Translations under genes and position numbers: made by a program
The notes under the pieces: generated by a model
What the model was told of the DNA's origin: nothing
The model's database searches: none
The model's input: only the letters and a program-made list of their open reading frames with translations
From: Pandoraea pneumonica
Lineage (GTDB): Bacteria; Pseudomonadota; Gammaproteobacteria; Burkholderiales; Burkholderiaceae
Length of the DNA stretch: 64,000 bases
Assembly: GCF_902459645.1 (NCBI RefSeq)
Contig: NZ_CABPSK010000002.1
Coordinates: 744,001 to 808,000, forward strand
Reading direction: 5' to 3'
Shown here: one piece after another, positions 53,107 to 64,000 of the stretch
How the letters are laid out: every line of letters begins with the position of its first letter
Numbering within the stretch: the first letter of the stretch is position 1

Positions 53107-54870
53107 TTACATCTTGGCCGGTGCAGACACACCCAGCACAGCCAGACCGTTGCGCAGCACCTGACGCGTGGCCGCCAGCAACGCGAGACGCGCATGCTTG
53201 ACGGTCTCGTCGTCGACCAGCACGCGATCGGCGTTGTAGAACGAGTGGAAGGCACCCGCGAGGTCACGCAGATAGAACGCCACGGCGTGCGGGGCCAGTT
53301 CTTCGGCGGCACGCGTGAGCATGTCCGGATACTCGGCGAGCAATTGCAGCAGCGCGAGGGCCCGTTCGCTGTCGAGCGGCGAGAGGTCCACATTCGCGAG
53401 CTGGGCTTCGTCGCCGCCCCATTGCGTGAGGATCGAGCAGATACGCGCATGCGCGTACTGCACGTAGTACACCGGGTTTTCGTCGTTTTGCTTGAGCGCG
53501 AGATCCACGTCGAAGACGAATTCGGTGTCGGCTTTGCGCGAAATCAGGAAGAAACGCACGGCATCGCGGCCACGGCGCAAGGCGTCTTCACGCGCGACGG
53601 GGTCGGTGACCGGCGTCTCGGCGGTGATGCCGCCCGACCATTCGATCAGGTCGCGCACGGTCACGTAGCTGCCTGCGCGCTTGGAGATCTTCACCTCTTC
53701 GCCATTGCGCATGACGGTGACCATCTTGTGCAGCACGTAGTCGGGGTAACCCTTCGGAATACCGATGCCCAGCGCTTGCAGGCCGGCGCGCACACGGGCG
53801 ATGGTGCCGTGGTGGTCCGAGCCCTGCACGTTGATGACCTGATGGAAGCCGCGGTCCCACTTGCGCGTGTGATAGGCCACGTCCGGCACAAAGTACGTGA
53901 ACGTGCCGTCGGACTTGCGCATCACGCGGTCTTTGTCGTCGCCGTAATCGGTCGTGCGCAGCCAGAGCGCGCCGTCCTGCTCGTACGTCACGCCTGCGTC
54001 GATGAGCGCCTGCACCGTGCGCACGACGCTGCCGTCGGCATACAGCGACGACTCGAGGTAGTACTGATCGAAGATCACACCGAACGTTTGCAGATCGATG
54101 TCTTGCTCGCGGCGCAGATACGCCACGGCAAACGCGCGAATCGATTCGATGTCTTCGACGTCGCCGCTGCCGGTGACCGGTTCGCCATCGGAGGCTTGCA
54201 CGGTCTTCTTGGCGAGGAAATCTTGGGCGATATCGCCGATGTAGTCGCCGTTGTAGGCCGACTCGGGCCACTCGGCGTCACCCGGCTTGAAACCGCGCGC
54301 ACGCGCCTGCACGGAAGTCGCCAGCGTCTGAATTTGCACGCCCGCGTCGTTGTAGTAGAACTCGCGGTGCACCGGGCGGCCTTGCGTGCCGAGCAGCGCC
54401 GAGATGGTGTCTCCCAACGCGGCCTGGCGGCCGTGGCCGACGTGCAGCGGGCCGGTCGGGTTGGCCGAGACGAACTCGACGAGTACCGGGGCAGCCTCGT
54501 TGCTGGCGGCGCGGCGGCCGAAAGCAGCGCCTTCGGTCAGGATGGCGGCGGCCACCGACTGCTTGGCGGCGTTGGCCAGTCGCAGGTTGATGAAGCCGGG
54601 GCCGGCAATTTCGACGGCGTCGACCAGGCCCTTGGCGCGGGCGTCGGCGAGGATCGCATCGGCGATCTTCTGTGCCAGCTCGCGCGGATTGGCGCGCAGC
54701 GGCTTGGCGAGTTGCATCGCCACGTTACAGGCCAGATCGCCGTGAGCGGCGACTTTCGGGCGTTCGAGCAGGATCGTCGGCGCAGCCGGTGCGGTGCCGT
54801 CCGTCGGCATCAGGCCGGTGACGACGTCGCCGATCAGCGCGACGAGAGCATTCTTTTGTGCGGGTAGCAT
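53107..54870 (-). CDS. argS: arginyl-tRNA synthetase
   Basis: A 587-residue class I arginyl-tRNA synthetase. The Arg-tRNA synthetase N-domain (Add-1) is at the start, the HIGH-type signature is in [18 protein letters not shown], and the KMSKS-equivalent is [12 protein letters not shown], an Arg-family variant. The C-terminal anticodon-binding domain (DALR) includes [12 protein letters not shown]. Length is normal. The start at 54870 ([17 protein letters not shown]) is typical. It is divergent from the DUF1840 gene and first gene of the argS-SPOR pair. Confidence 0.97.
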   Translation of the reverse strand: MLPAQKNALVALIGDVVTGLMPTDGTAPAAPTILLERPKVAAHGDLACNVAMQLAKPLRANPRELAQKIADAILADARAKGLVDAVEIAGPGFINLRLANAAKQSVAAAILTEGAAFGRRAASNEAAPVLVEFVSANPTGPLHVGHGRQAALGDTISALLGTQGRPVHREFYYNDAGVQIQTLATSVQARARGFKPGDAEWPESAYNGDYIGDIAQDFLAKKTVQASDGEPVTGSGDVEDIESIRAFAVAYLRREQDIDLQTFGVIFDQYYLESSLYADGSVVRTVQALIDAGVTYEQDGALWLRTTDYGDDKDRVMRKSDGTFTYFVPDVAYHTRKWDRGFHQVINVQGSDHHGTIARVRAGLQALGIGIPKGYPDYVLHKMVTVMRNGEEVKISKRAGSYVTVRDLIEWSGGITAETPVTDPVAREDALRRGRDAVRFFLISRKADTEFVFDVDLALKQNDENPVYYVQYAHARICSILTQWGGDEAQLANVDLSPLDSERALALLQLLAEYPDMLTRAAEELAPHAVAFYLRDLAGAFHSFYNADRVLVDDETVKHARLALLAATRQVLRNGLAVLGVSAPAKM

Positions 54871-55042
54871 GGCGGGTGTTTCAGGTGCGTCCGGACGGCG
54901 TCCAGACAGGCAGTTGAATCGTTAGCAACGGATTTTAACAGGTGTATGATGATCTCACGGTGCCCGCGGCACCCCTCATTGCGTGACATGGTGGGGCAGC
55001 GGCGGTGGGGATTAGTCGAATAAGTCGAATATGGAGGCAACC

Positions 55043-55366
55043 ATGCTGATAACGTTCAAGTCGAGAGCGTCACCTGACGTCGCCATGCTGGAGAATCTCG
55101 CGCAGTATTTGCTCGGCATCGTCGGCAAGAAGGTTGGCGAGCGCGGCGCGATTGGCGACGACGAAACCGGGGCGGCGATCGCCAAGCTGGAAGCGGCCAT
55201 CGCAGAAGACAAAGAGACTGCAAAGAAAGAGAACGAAGGCAAGACGGCCGCCGAGCGGGATGACGAAGGTCCACGCCTCGCACAACGCGCCTACCCGCTG
55301 CTCGACATGCTGCGCGAATCCAACAAGATGAATGTCGCAGTGATGTGGGAAATCTCCAGCCATTGA
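55043..55366 (+). CDS. DUF1840 family protein
   Basis: A 107-residue protein of the DUF1840 family, starting MLITFKSRASPDVAMLENLAQYLLGIVGK and ending ...LLDMLRESNKMNVAVMWEISSH. The middle is highly charged (EDKETAKKENEGKTAAERDDEG). ATG 55043 has GGAGG upstream and is preferred to ATG 55031. The function is unknown; it is common in betaproteobacteria. It is divergent from argS and followed by a bidirectional terminator. Confidence 0.88.
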   Translation: MLITFKSRASPDVAMLENLAQYLLGIVGKKVGERGAIGDDETGAAIAKLEAAIAEDKETAKKENEGKTAAERDDEGPRLAQRAYPLLDMLRESNKMNVAVMWEISSH

Positions 55367-55450
55367 GGCAACGCTCGCCGGGGCGCTAACGACCGGCAGC
55401 GCTGCATACGTCGCGCAAGCACAGCCGCAGATCCAGAAACCCCGCACGGC

Positions 55451-55488
55451 AAAAAAAGCAGGCCACGAATCGTGGGCCTGCTTTTTTT
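55451..55488. terminator. bidirectional intrinsic terminator
   Basis: AAAAAAAGCAGGCC-ACGAATCGTG-GGCCTGCTTTTTTT: long stem flanked by A7 and T7, placed between the convergent DUF1840 gene and the gene at 55580. Confidence 0.85.
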
Positions 55489-55579
55489 ATGTCCGGTCGG
55501 AAGGCGTCGCCCCCGGGCGAGGGGCAATGTCTTGCAGTGGCGACGCCTACAGACCGGTCATCCTGGGCACCGAGAACGC

Positions 55580-55903
55580 TTACTGGGCCTTGCCCGGTGC
55601 GTTATCCGGTGCGTTGGTGGCACCGTTGCCGGTGTTGCCGTTGGTGGGCGTCTTCTTGGTGCTGTGACGCGGCTGCTGCGCATGCGAGTTCGGATGCGGG
55701 TTCGACGGCGTCATGGTTTGAGCACCCGGCGTCGGGGCTGCCGGCGAAGTCGGGTCCGCCTGGCTCGGCATCGGCGTGGTCGGTGCGGTCGTGCTGCCGC
55801 CACCCGGGCCTGCCGCGCCGCCGCCAGCGGCACCTTGGGCAAAGCTCAGTGCCGAAGCGCCGGCGAGGGTCAGGGCAGCAACCGAAATGATCAGCTTCTT
55901 CAT
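55580..55903 (-). CDS. small exported Pro/Thr-rich protein
   Basis: A 107-residue protein with a Sec signal (MKKLIISVAALTLAGASALS, cleavage near SFA-Q). The mature part is a low-complexity Gly/Pro/Thr/Ala/Asn sequence ending NAPDNAPGKAQ; such chains are usually disordered. ATG 55903 has a good ribosome-binding site (AAGGAG). It is convergent with DUF1840. No family is recognised and no function can be suggested. An inverted repeat CTCAC-TTGCGTTA-GTGAG lies upstream at 55957-55974. Confidence 0.65.
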   Translation of the reverse strand: MKKLIISVAALTLAGASALSFAQGAAGGGAAGPGGGSTTAPTTPMPSQADPTSPAAPTPGAQTMTPSNPHPNSHAQQPRHSTKKTPTNGNTGNGATNAPDNAPGKAQ

Positions 55904-56096
55904 CAGATGGACTCCTTTGCATTGCACTGCACCTCAAAGGAAAAACTGGTGCAGGCCTCACTTGCGTTAGTGAGATTCCAGTCTAAGAGTCCGCAATCTG
56001 CGGTGCTGTAAGGCTTTGTAATCGATTGTAATTCGGCTTTTTCCCACGCGAAGAGCGTTGCACGCGGGAAGCGGGTACGCGTGTGGCGCGTAATCG

Positions 56097-56816
56097 TCAG
56101 TCGTCCGAACGACTTGACCAGAAGACCTGATTGACCCCCGGCAGCGTCTCGAGATGATCGGTCAGCGCATCGAGTTCGCCAGCCTTCACGGCGGTCGGCA
56201 GCAACAGTGCCTCGATTTCGACTTCCGCTTCACCGAATGGGTGGATGTCGAGCGCGCGCACCGGATAGTTCGACGCTTCGAGCCACGCTTCGACCTTGTC
56301 GAGGACTTCACGCTGCGTTGTGCGTGCGCAGATGACGGATAGCGCGTATGTCGCTTCGGACGTCGCCTCGTTGATAGGCGCGCGGTTGATGCGGTTGACG
56401 ACCGGACGCAGCAGCGTATTGGCCGCGAGCACGAACGCGGCGACGATGACCGCTTCGAACAGCATGCTTGCACCCGCCGCCGCACCGACAGCGGCCGATC
56501 CCCACAGCGTTGCGGCGGTGTTCAGGCCGCGCACGGAGGCGCCGTCCTTCATGATCGCGCCCGCGCCGAGAAAGCCCACCCCCGACACCACGTACGAAAT
56601 CACGCGCGTATCGCCCGGCATTAATCGCATCGACAAGTCGACAAAGGCGGCGGCACCCACGGCCACCAGCACGTTGGTGCGCAGGCCCGCCGTGCGTTGG
56701 CGTACCTGCCGTTCCACGCCGATGATGCAGCCGAGTACGAACGCCACGGCGAGCGAGAGCAGCGTGTTGAGCAGCGGATAAAGCTGGAAGTTTTGAATGT
56801 TTTGCAGTGCGTGCAT
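56097..56816 (-). CDS. MgtC/SapB-family membrane protein
   Basis: A 239-residue inner-membrane protein. The MgtC/SapB domain (residues 1-130) is recognised from LLSLAVAFVLGCIIGVERQVRQRTAGLRTNVLVAVGAAAF and VSGVGFLGAGAIMKDGASVRGLNTAATLWGSAAVGAAAG, with about five helices. A C-terminal ACT-like soluble domain (ALSVICARTTQREVLDKVEAWLEASNYPVRALDIHPF) follows. MgtC proteins support growth in low magnesium and survival in macrophages in pathogens by modulating F-ATPase; here only the family is certain. ATG 56816 is used. Confidence 0.9.
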   Translation of the reverse strand: MHALQNIQNFQLYPLLNTLLSLAVAFVLGCIIGVERQVRQRTAGLRTNVLVAVGAAAFVDLSMRLMPGDTRVISYVVSGVGFLGAGAIMKDGASVRGLNTAATLWGSAAVGAAAGASMLFEAVIVAAFVLAANTLLRPVVNRINRAPINEATSEATYALSVICARTTQREVLDKVEAWLEASNYPVRALDIHPFGEAEVEIEALLLPTAVKAGELDALTDHLETLPGVNQVFWSSRSDD

Positions 56817-57068
56817 GGGACGTCTCGAATTGACGGTCACGGTGCAAGCCCGTCGCCGCGCGGGGCGGGCGGGCCGTTGGGCGGCAACCTGATCGGGCGC
56901 GACACTACGCTCAAGTTGCGACAACGGCGTGACACGCAGGTCAGTGACCCGGGTCACGCCGCCGCGATTATGTCACGAGGCGGTAGGGCGGCATAACGGT
57001 GCCAAGCGGTGCCTTTTGGCGTGTTATGCAGCGTCATGCCACCCATGCCACCTCATGCCTTCATAGCG

Positions 57069-59797
<2,729 letters not shown>

Positions 59798-59801
<4 letters not shown>

Positions 59802-60904
59802 GCTGCTTGATCCTCATCATTACGGTACTGCGACGGCCAACGGCGCGGCTTGACGTCGGCAAGCGCCTTGGCAATCTCGGCGATGTGTTCGGGCGTGGTG
59901 CCGCAGCAGCCACCGGCCAGATTCACGAGACCGGCTTGTGCGAATTCTTTGAGCAGGCCCGAGGTGACGTCCGGCGTTTCGTCGAAACCCGTGTCGCTCA
60001 TCGGGTTGGGCAACCCGGCGTTCGGATACACCGACACGTAGGTGTTGCACAGCTTGGCCAGCTCGGCGATGTACGGACGCATGAGCGTGGCACCCAGCGC
60101 GCAGTTCAGGCCGAACGTGAGCGGGCGGGCGTGGCGCAGCGAATTCCAGAACGCTTCGACGGTCTGGCCCGAGAGAATGCGGCCCGACGCGTCGGTCACG
60201 GTGCCCGAGATCATGATCGGCAGCACTTCGCCGGTGTCTTCGAACAGTTCGTCGATGGCGAAGAGCGCCGCTTTGGCGTTGAGCGTGTCGAAAATGGTTT
60301 CGACCAAAAACAGATCGACGCCACCTTCCATCAGCGATTTGGCTTGCGCGTAGTACGCATCGCGCAGTTGGTCGAAGTCGACGTTGCGTGCGCCCGGATC
60401 GTTCACGTCGGGGCTGATGCTGGCGGTCTTAGGCGTCGGGCCGATGGCGCCTGCGGCAAAGCGCGGCTTGTCCGGCGTGCTGAAGGCGGCGCAGGCTTCC
60501 TTGGCCAGACGCGCCGACTCGCGGTTCATCTCGTCGGCCAGGTCTTCCATGTGATAGTCGCCCTGCGCGATGGTCGTCGCCCCGAACGTGTTCGTCTCGA
60601 GGATGTCGGCGCCGGCGGCCAGGTACTGGCGGTGAATTTCGCTGATGACCTCGGGACGCGTGAGCGAGAGCAACTCGTTGTTGCCCTTCACGTCGTGCGC
60701 GAAGTCGGCAAAGCGCTCGCCGCGATACTGCGCTTCATCGAGCTTGTACCGCTGGATCATCGTCCCCATCGCGCCATCGAGAATCAGAATGCGCGATTCG
60801 AGCAGCGCCGGCAGTGCCTGCCCGCGGGTGTAGCGCGGCTGCGCGAGCCGGGTCGGCGCGGTGCCAACGCCCGCGTTGGCGGTGGTGGGGGAAGCGGTGG
60901 TCAT
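59798..60904 (-). CDS. methionine synthase, homocysteine-methyltransferase part (split MetH)
   Basis: A 368-residue homocysteine S-methyltransferase domain, the N-terminal quarter of MetH as a separate protein. The start of the barrel [17 protein letters not shown] is typical, and the zinc-binding cysteines appear in [12 protein letters not shown] and [14 protein letters not shown]. It needs the 910-residue partner for cobalamin and folate. ATG 60904 is chosen over a long upstream extension rich in Arg/Ser/Pro. Its stop overlaps the start of the partner. No cobalamin or SAM riboswitch is seen in the 170 bp before it. Confidence 0.94.
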
Positions 60905-61076
60905 GACGAGCGTCGCCTTGGAGTGGCCGGAAAACCTATAATTGTAATGGTTTTGGCGCGCCCCGCTTGGCCTCTGGCCGCGCCGGGCGGGCGCCGGACA
61001 CCCCGCACCGACCCTAGCGGCGAGTGACATCTCGCTCACAGGGCACGTTCTCAGATCGACCACTGACACCCAAGCC

Positions 61077-61469
61077 ATGGAATTCCTGCTCCCGAATGCT
61101 GCTAACAAGTTTCTGCAAGCCAACGCCAACGCGTTGTTCGTCGACTGCCGCAGCGAGATGGAATACCTGTTCGTCGGGCACCCGGCCGGGGCCATTCATG
61201 TGGCTTGGAACGACGGCCCGGACTGGGAGGTCAACCCGCATTTCGTGCAAAGCGTGCGCAAGCTGGCGGGCGCAGGCGGCGACCGGCCAGTCGTGCTGAT
61301 CTGCCGCAGCGGCAACCGGAGCTCGGCTGCCGGTGAGGCGCTCGAGGCGGCGGGCTTTCTGAACGTCTATGGGGTGCTGCACGGCTTCGAGGGCGATCTG
61401 AATGCCACCCATCACCGCAATGCCGTGAACGGCTGGCGCTTCGACGGGCTGCCGTGGGAGCAGTGCTAA
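61077..61469 (+). CDS. rhodanese-like sulfurtransferase
   Basis: A 130-residue single-domain rhodanese. The active-site loop CRSGNRS is at 76-82 (Cys76), matching the CRxGxR type, and [20 protein letters not shown] is the typical N-terminal segment. The function is sulfur transfer or phosphatase-like; a substrate cannot be named. Nucleophile and loop are intact. It is divergent from metH, with the promoters in 61000-61076. A bidirectional terminator follows. Confidence 0.92.
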   Translation: MEFLLPNAANKFLQANANALFVDCRSEMEYLFVGHPAGAIHVAWNDGPDWEVNPHFVQSVRKLAGAGGDRPVVLICRSGNRSSAAGEALEAAGFLNVYGVLHGFEGDLNATHHRNAVNGWRFDGLPWEQC

Positions 61470-61532
61470 AGCGGGGCGGCTGCGGCGGCGCGATGCCAAG
61501 GCAAGCCTGACACGCTGGCAAGCTTCATCATG

Positions 61533-61561
61533 AAAAAACCCTCGCCGTGGCGAGGGTTTTT
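61533..61561. terminator. bidirectional intrinsic terminator
   Basis: AAAAACCCTCGCC-GT-GGCGAGGGTTTTT between the convergent rhodanese and DUF3567 genes. Confidence 0.85.
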
Positions 61562-61591
61562 CGTGTGGCGGCACCGCGTACGGTGTTTGCG

Positions 61592-61849
61592 TCAGTGGAG
61601 CACTACCGGGTTCGTCATGAAGGTGTCGAACTGCCCGAGGAATTCATCGACTTCGTCCTCGGACGGCTCGCTGGCAATCAACTTCTGCACTTCTTCACGG
61701 AATTGCCGGGCAAGCGAGCCGTCGAGAAAAATCTCACGGCCAGCGGTTTTGTCCACGATTTCATAGCCACCCGCAGACAGCGAGTGATTGCCGTTATCCG
61801 CGGCAAACTCGACGACACAGTAATTTGGGCTGTTGTAAATCATGAGCAT
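61592..61849 (-). CDS. DUF3567 family protein
   Basis: An 85-residue protein of the DUF3567 family, typical of betaproteobacteria. It starts MLMIYNSPNYCVVEFAADNGNHSL and ends DEVDEFLGQFDTFMTNPVVLH. ATG 61849 is preferred because GGAG is seven bases upstream; ATG 61843 is possible. Function is unknown. It stands alone between the rhodanese gene and the alpha/beta hydrolase. Confidence 0.88.
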   Translation of the reverse strand: MLMIYNSPNYCVVEFAADNGNHSLSAGGYEIVDKTAGREIFLDGSLARQFREEVQKLIASEPSEDEVDEFLGQFDTFMTNPVVLH

Positions 61850-62027
61850 GGCAACTCTCCTGGTGTTCCTGCATGGTCCTTGGTAACCCACATAGGGGCG
61901 ACGCGGCGCGATTTCAAGAGGCATGACCCCATGATTCGCTTATCGGCACACCGGCTGACGAATTCAATGGTTTGGGTCCTCCTTATCGACAAGTTCCAGC
62001 AATTCAGGACGGCCTGCCTTGTGCAGG

Positions 62028-62822
62028 TCATACGTTAGATGCGGCTCCCTGCAAAAACGTTGCAAGCGCATTAGTTACGAACTGTTTCTGCTCGACGATC
62101 GATAGGTGGGCCGCATCGGGCACGATTTCCAGCCTTGCCCCGGCAATGCCCTCGGCGATCCGGCGGGCGACGGCAGGCGGCGTGCTGGGGTCGTGTTCTC
62201 CCACCAGTACCAGCGTCGGCAGCTCGATTTCCGAGAGGCGAGAGCGCACATCGAAGGCGGCCAGCGCCTCGCACGACGCCGCAAAGCCCTCCGGATCGGT
62301 ATGGGCGACGCGGTGGCGAATGCGCTCGGTCACCTCCGGCTCGTGCTTGCGGAATCGCTTGCCGAGCCAGCGCTCCATGGTGCCTTCCGCCAGCGCCTTC
62401 ATGCCACCGTGGCGGGCCTTGGCGGCGCGTTCACGGAATGTCGCGGCATCGGCGGCGTCGTAGCCGGACGTCGTATCGATCAGCGTGAGGCTTTCGATGC
62501 GTTCGGGCGCGTCGAGCGCAAGCTGTTGCGCGACGGCACCCCCCATCGAAATGCCTACGAAGTGCGTACTTGGAATTTCCAGCGAATTGAGCAGCGCAGC
62601 CGCGTCGGCGGCCAGTTGCCCGATGGTGTACGGGCCGTGCGGGACATCGCTTTGCCCGTGACCCCGGCTGTCGTAGCGCAGTACCCGGAAGTGGGCAGCA
62701 AGCGGCGGGACCAGGTCGTCCCAGACGGTGAGGTCTGCACCCAACGGATGCGCTAGCGTCAGCCACGGTCCGTGGCCTTCCACCGCGTAATGAATCGATA
62801 CGCCGTTAGCACTTACTTTCAT
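62028..62822 (-). CDS. alpha/beta hydrolase, 3-oxoadipate enol-lactonase-like
   Basis: A 264-residue alpha/beta hydrolase. Oxyanion segment LAHPLGADLTVWD, nucleophile elbow GISMGGA (Ser92), acid in VGEHDPSTPP and His in PDAAHLSIVEQ are all present. The pattern LRYDSRGHGQSD...YTIGQLAADAAALLNSL is that of PcaD/EstB-type hydrolases. The annotation enol-lactonase would need pca neighbours, which are absent, so a broader esterase role is possible. ATG 62822 starts the conserved first strand. Confidence 0.85.
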   Translation of the reverse strand: MKVSANGVSIHYAVEGHGPWLTLAHPLGADLTVWDDLVPPLAAHFRVLRYDSRGHGQSDVPHGPYTIGQLAADAAALLNSLEIPSTHFVGISMGGAVAQQLALDAPERIESLTLIDTTSGYDAADAATFRERAAKARHGGMKALAEGTMERWLGKRFRKHEPEVTERIRHRVAHTDPEGFAASCEALAAFDVRSRLSEIELPTLVLVGEHDPSTPPAVARRIAEGIAGARLEIVPDAAHLSIVEQKQFVTNALATFLQGAASNV

Positions 62823-62944
62823 CGTGTTCGGCCCTTTATCGTCAATCCCGTGGGATGTTTCTGATTATGTCAGGAACAATGAACTTCTGCTCATCGAATC
62901 GTCGCAGTGGGGCAACAGCTCTCACGCGAAGCCGCATCAATGCT

Positions 62945-62961
62945 AGATCACTCAATGATCT
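62945..62961. promoter_or_regulatory. inverted repeat AGATCA-CTCAA-TGATCT
   Basis: Perfect 6-bp arms with a 5-bp spacer, 123 bp upstream of the alpha/beta hydrolase start and 73 bp after the DUF3108 gene's stop. It could be an operator for the hydrolase gene. Confidence 0.3.
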
Positions 62962-63033
62962 AAGCAATGTTGAGTCGCTAGTTTGAGACGATCAGTCTTG
63001 ATTGGCGGGGGGGAAGTCTAAGAGGACTAGGCC

Positions 63034-64000
63034 TTAGGGCTGAGCCTTCTGCGTGAAGATCAATTCGAACTCGTTGCCCGACGGTTCGACTTGCTTGACC
63101 CGCACCGGCAGCCAGTCGAGCGACGGGGCGAGCCAGATGTCGACGCGCCGCTCGTCGCCGTTTCGGCGCGGCAAACGCGTGAAGTGGCGCGTTTCGAGGT
63201 AGCCCTGCGGCGTTTGCAGGGTTTCGCTGCCCACGTATTGCACCGGCCAGACTTCGCTGCTGTCGGTGTCCACGACGGTGAACTCGTGCGTGACGCCGAC
63301 CTGCGTGTAGCGCTCTGGGTTGCCGCGCGCGTAGCCCGCCAACTGCATCATCACGCTGAACCGATCCTGCGCGCCGGGGGCCAGCGGCACCGATTGGCCC
63401 GAGCGCGAGAACGACAGCGTGGGCGCAGCGCCGTCGCGATGGAAGTCGGTGACGTACTCGGCGCGGCGTCCGCGTTTTTCCACATAGCGCGTGGGGGCGA
63501 TGCCGTTGGCGTCGTAGCCGCCTTCGCTGATGAATTCGAACGTGCCGAAGAAGATGATCGGCACCGCCACCCGCAATTGGTAGTGGCCGTTTTGATTGAC
63601 CCAGTGCAGCTCGCCGGTTTGGTTGCGCACGCCGTTCATCAGCGCGTCGTAGGTGAGCGTGACGGAGGGCGGCGGGTCGAACTTGTCGCCATTGGCGGCA
63701 GCGGCCGTGAGGGCCGGGCCGGGTGGTTGGGCCGCGGCGCCGCTGGCCGGAGCGCCCGGGGTGTCGCCTTGGCCTGCCTCGGTGGCGGATGCCGCCTGTG
63801 GGCCAGGTTCGTCCGTTGTCTGGGGCGCGGCGAGCGTGTCGGGGCTTGCTGGCGGCGCGACAGGCTTCGGCCGAGGCTTGGGCACCGGCTTGGGTTCTGG
63901 GGGCGCAGGCGGCGCCGGTGGTTCGACCGGCTTGAGAGGAATGAGCGTGATCGGAATGTCGTGAATCGGCGGCGTGTCATCGAGCGTCGTGCGGTGCACC
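63034..64000 (-). CDS. DUF3108 domain protein (partial, 5' end outside window)
   Basis: The last 321 or so residues of a DUF3108 family protein; the frame stays open to the right edge, so the N-terminus, probably a transmembrane helix, is missing. The visible part starts with a long Pro/Lys/Ala-rich linker (PEPKPVPKPRPKPVAPP), then a beta-rich domain: SVTLTYDALMNGVRNQTGELHWVNQNGHYQLRVAV, PTRYVEKRGRRAEYVTDFHRD and the C-terminal DIWLAPSLDWLPVRVKQVEPSGNEFELIF. DUF3108 proteins are envelope-associated in proteobacteria; the Pro-rich linker and domain order are reminiscent of TonB-like architecture. Function unknown. Confidence 0.85.
   Translation of the reverse strand, partial: VHRTTLDDTPPIHDIPITLIPLKPVEPPAPPAPPEPKPVPKPRPKPVAPPASPDTLAAPQTTDEPGPQAASATEAGQGDTPGAPASGAAAQPPGPALTAAAANGDKFDPPPSVTLTYDALMNGVRNQTGELHWVNQNGHYQLRVAVPIIFFGTFEFISEGGYDANGIAPTRYVEKRGRRAEYVTDFHRDGAAPTLSFSRSGQSVPLAPGAQDRFSVMMQLAGYARGNPERYTQVGVTHEFTVVDTDSSEVWPVQYVGSETLQTPQGYLETRHFTRLPRRNGDERRVDIWLAPSLDWLPVRVKQVEPSGNEFELIFTQKAQP

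Noticed and set aside
52114-54867. A 917-residue plus-strand reading frame opposite argS and the SPOR gene
   Set aside because: It spans two conserved minus-strand genes and has Arg/Val/His-rich composition without domains. It is an artefact of codon use.
60905-61076. Possible cobalamin or SAM riboswitch before split metH
   Set aside because: The leader is too short and lacks conserved riboswitch core sequences, as far as I can judge by eye.

Overview
The window is a 64 kb high-GC chromosomal segment from a betaproteobacterium of the Burkholderiaceae. Gene content and order (Porin_4-type porins, argS–SPOR–dsbA–SDR, split metH, aceK beside isovaleryl-CoA dehydrogenase, DUF1840 and DUF3567 proteins) suggest Pandoraea or a close relative; the genus is an inference. 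I saw no tRNA, rRNA, CRISPR array, insertion sequence or phage genes.

Layout. 1–4.4 kb: a minus-strand copper/metal tolerance cluster (CzcI/DUF2946-like Cys/His protein, His/Met-rich protein, TolC-type outer-membrane lipoprotein, Tat-exported multicopper oxidase cut by the left edge), preceded by two small unknown genes. 4.4–8.6 kb: a long intergenic region with four consecutive hairpins, two small exported proteins, a porin and a 3-hydroxybutyryl-CoA dehydrogenase. 8.6–12.7 kb: two tandem paralogues of about 640 residues with a conserved Cys/His/Asp arrangement typical of papain-fold or transglutaminase-like enzymes; these are the best candidates for an undescribed system. 12.9–19.0 kb: nitronate monooxygenase, then a minus-strand operon from a 2-hydroxyacid dehydrogenase through HMG-CoA lyase, YbaK, a hotdog thioesterase, DUF1289 and MaoC to a metallo-hydrolase, headed by a LiuR-type palindrome. 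19–28.7 kb: YaeQ, an alpha/beta hydrolase, two paralogous XRE regulators, an EamA transporter, a MASE2-GGDEF cyclase, small genes, a second porin and an AraC regulator.

28.7–46.7 kb: a long minus-strand stretch devoted largely to leucine/isovalerate catabolism. It holds liuR, a PaaI thioesterase, liuA, aceK, a carbonic anhydrase, a thiolase, two oxidoreductase/isomerase genes, ychJ, liuB, liuC, then bioA-bioF-bioD-bioB, then liuD. The genes fit one metabolic scheme: LiuA makes methylcrotonyl-CoA, LiuB/LiuD carboxylate it using biotin (bio genes) and bicarbonate (carbonic anhydrase), LiuC gives HMG-CoA, the lyase at 17 kb splits it, thiolase handles acetoacetyl-CoA, and AceK tunes the glyoxylate bypass. 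Three LiuR-type palindromes tie the 19 kb and 46 kb loci together.

46.8–64 kb: mostly housekeeping: metallo-hydrolase, a two-DTG aspartic-peptidase-like protein, an MFS symporter, SDR, dsbA, SPOR protein, argS, DUF1840, a small exported protein, MgtC-like protein, metH in two overlapping genes, rhodanese, DUF3567, an alpha/beta hydrolase, and a DUF3108 protein cut by the right edge.
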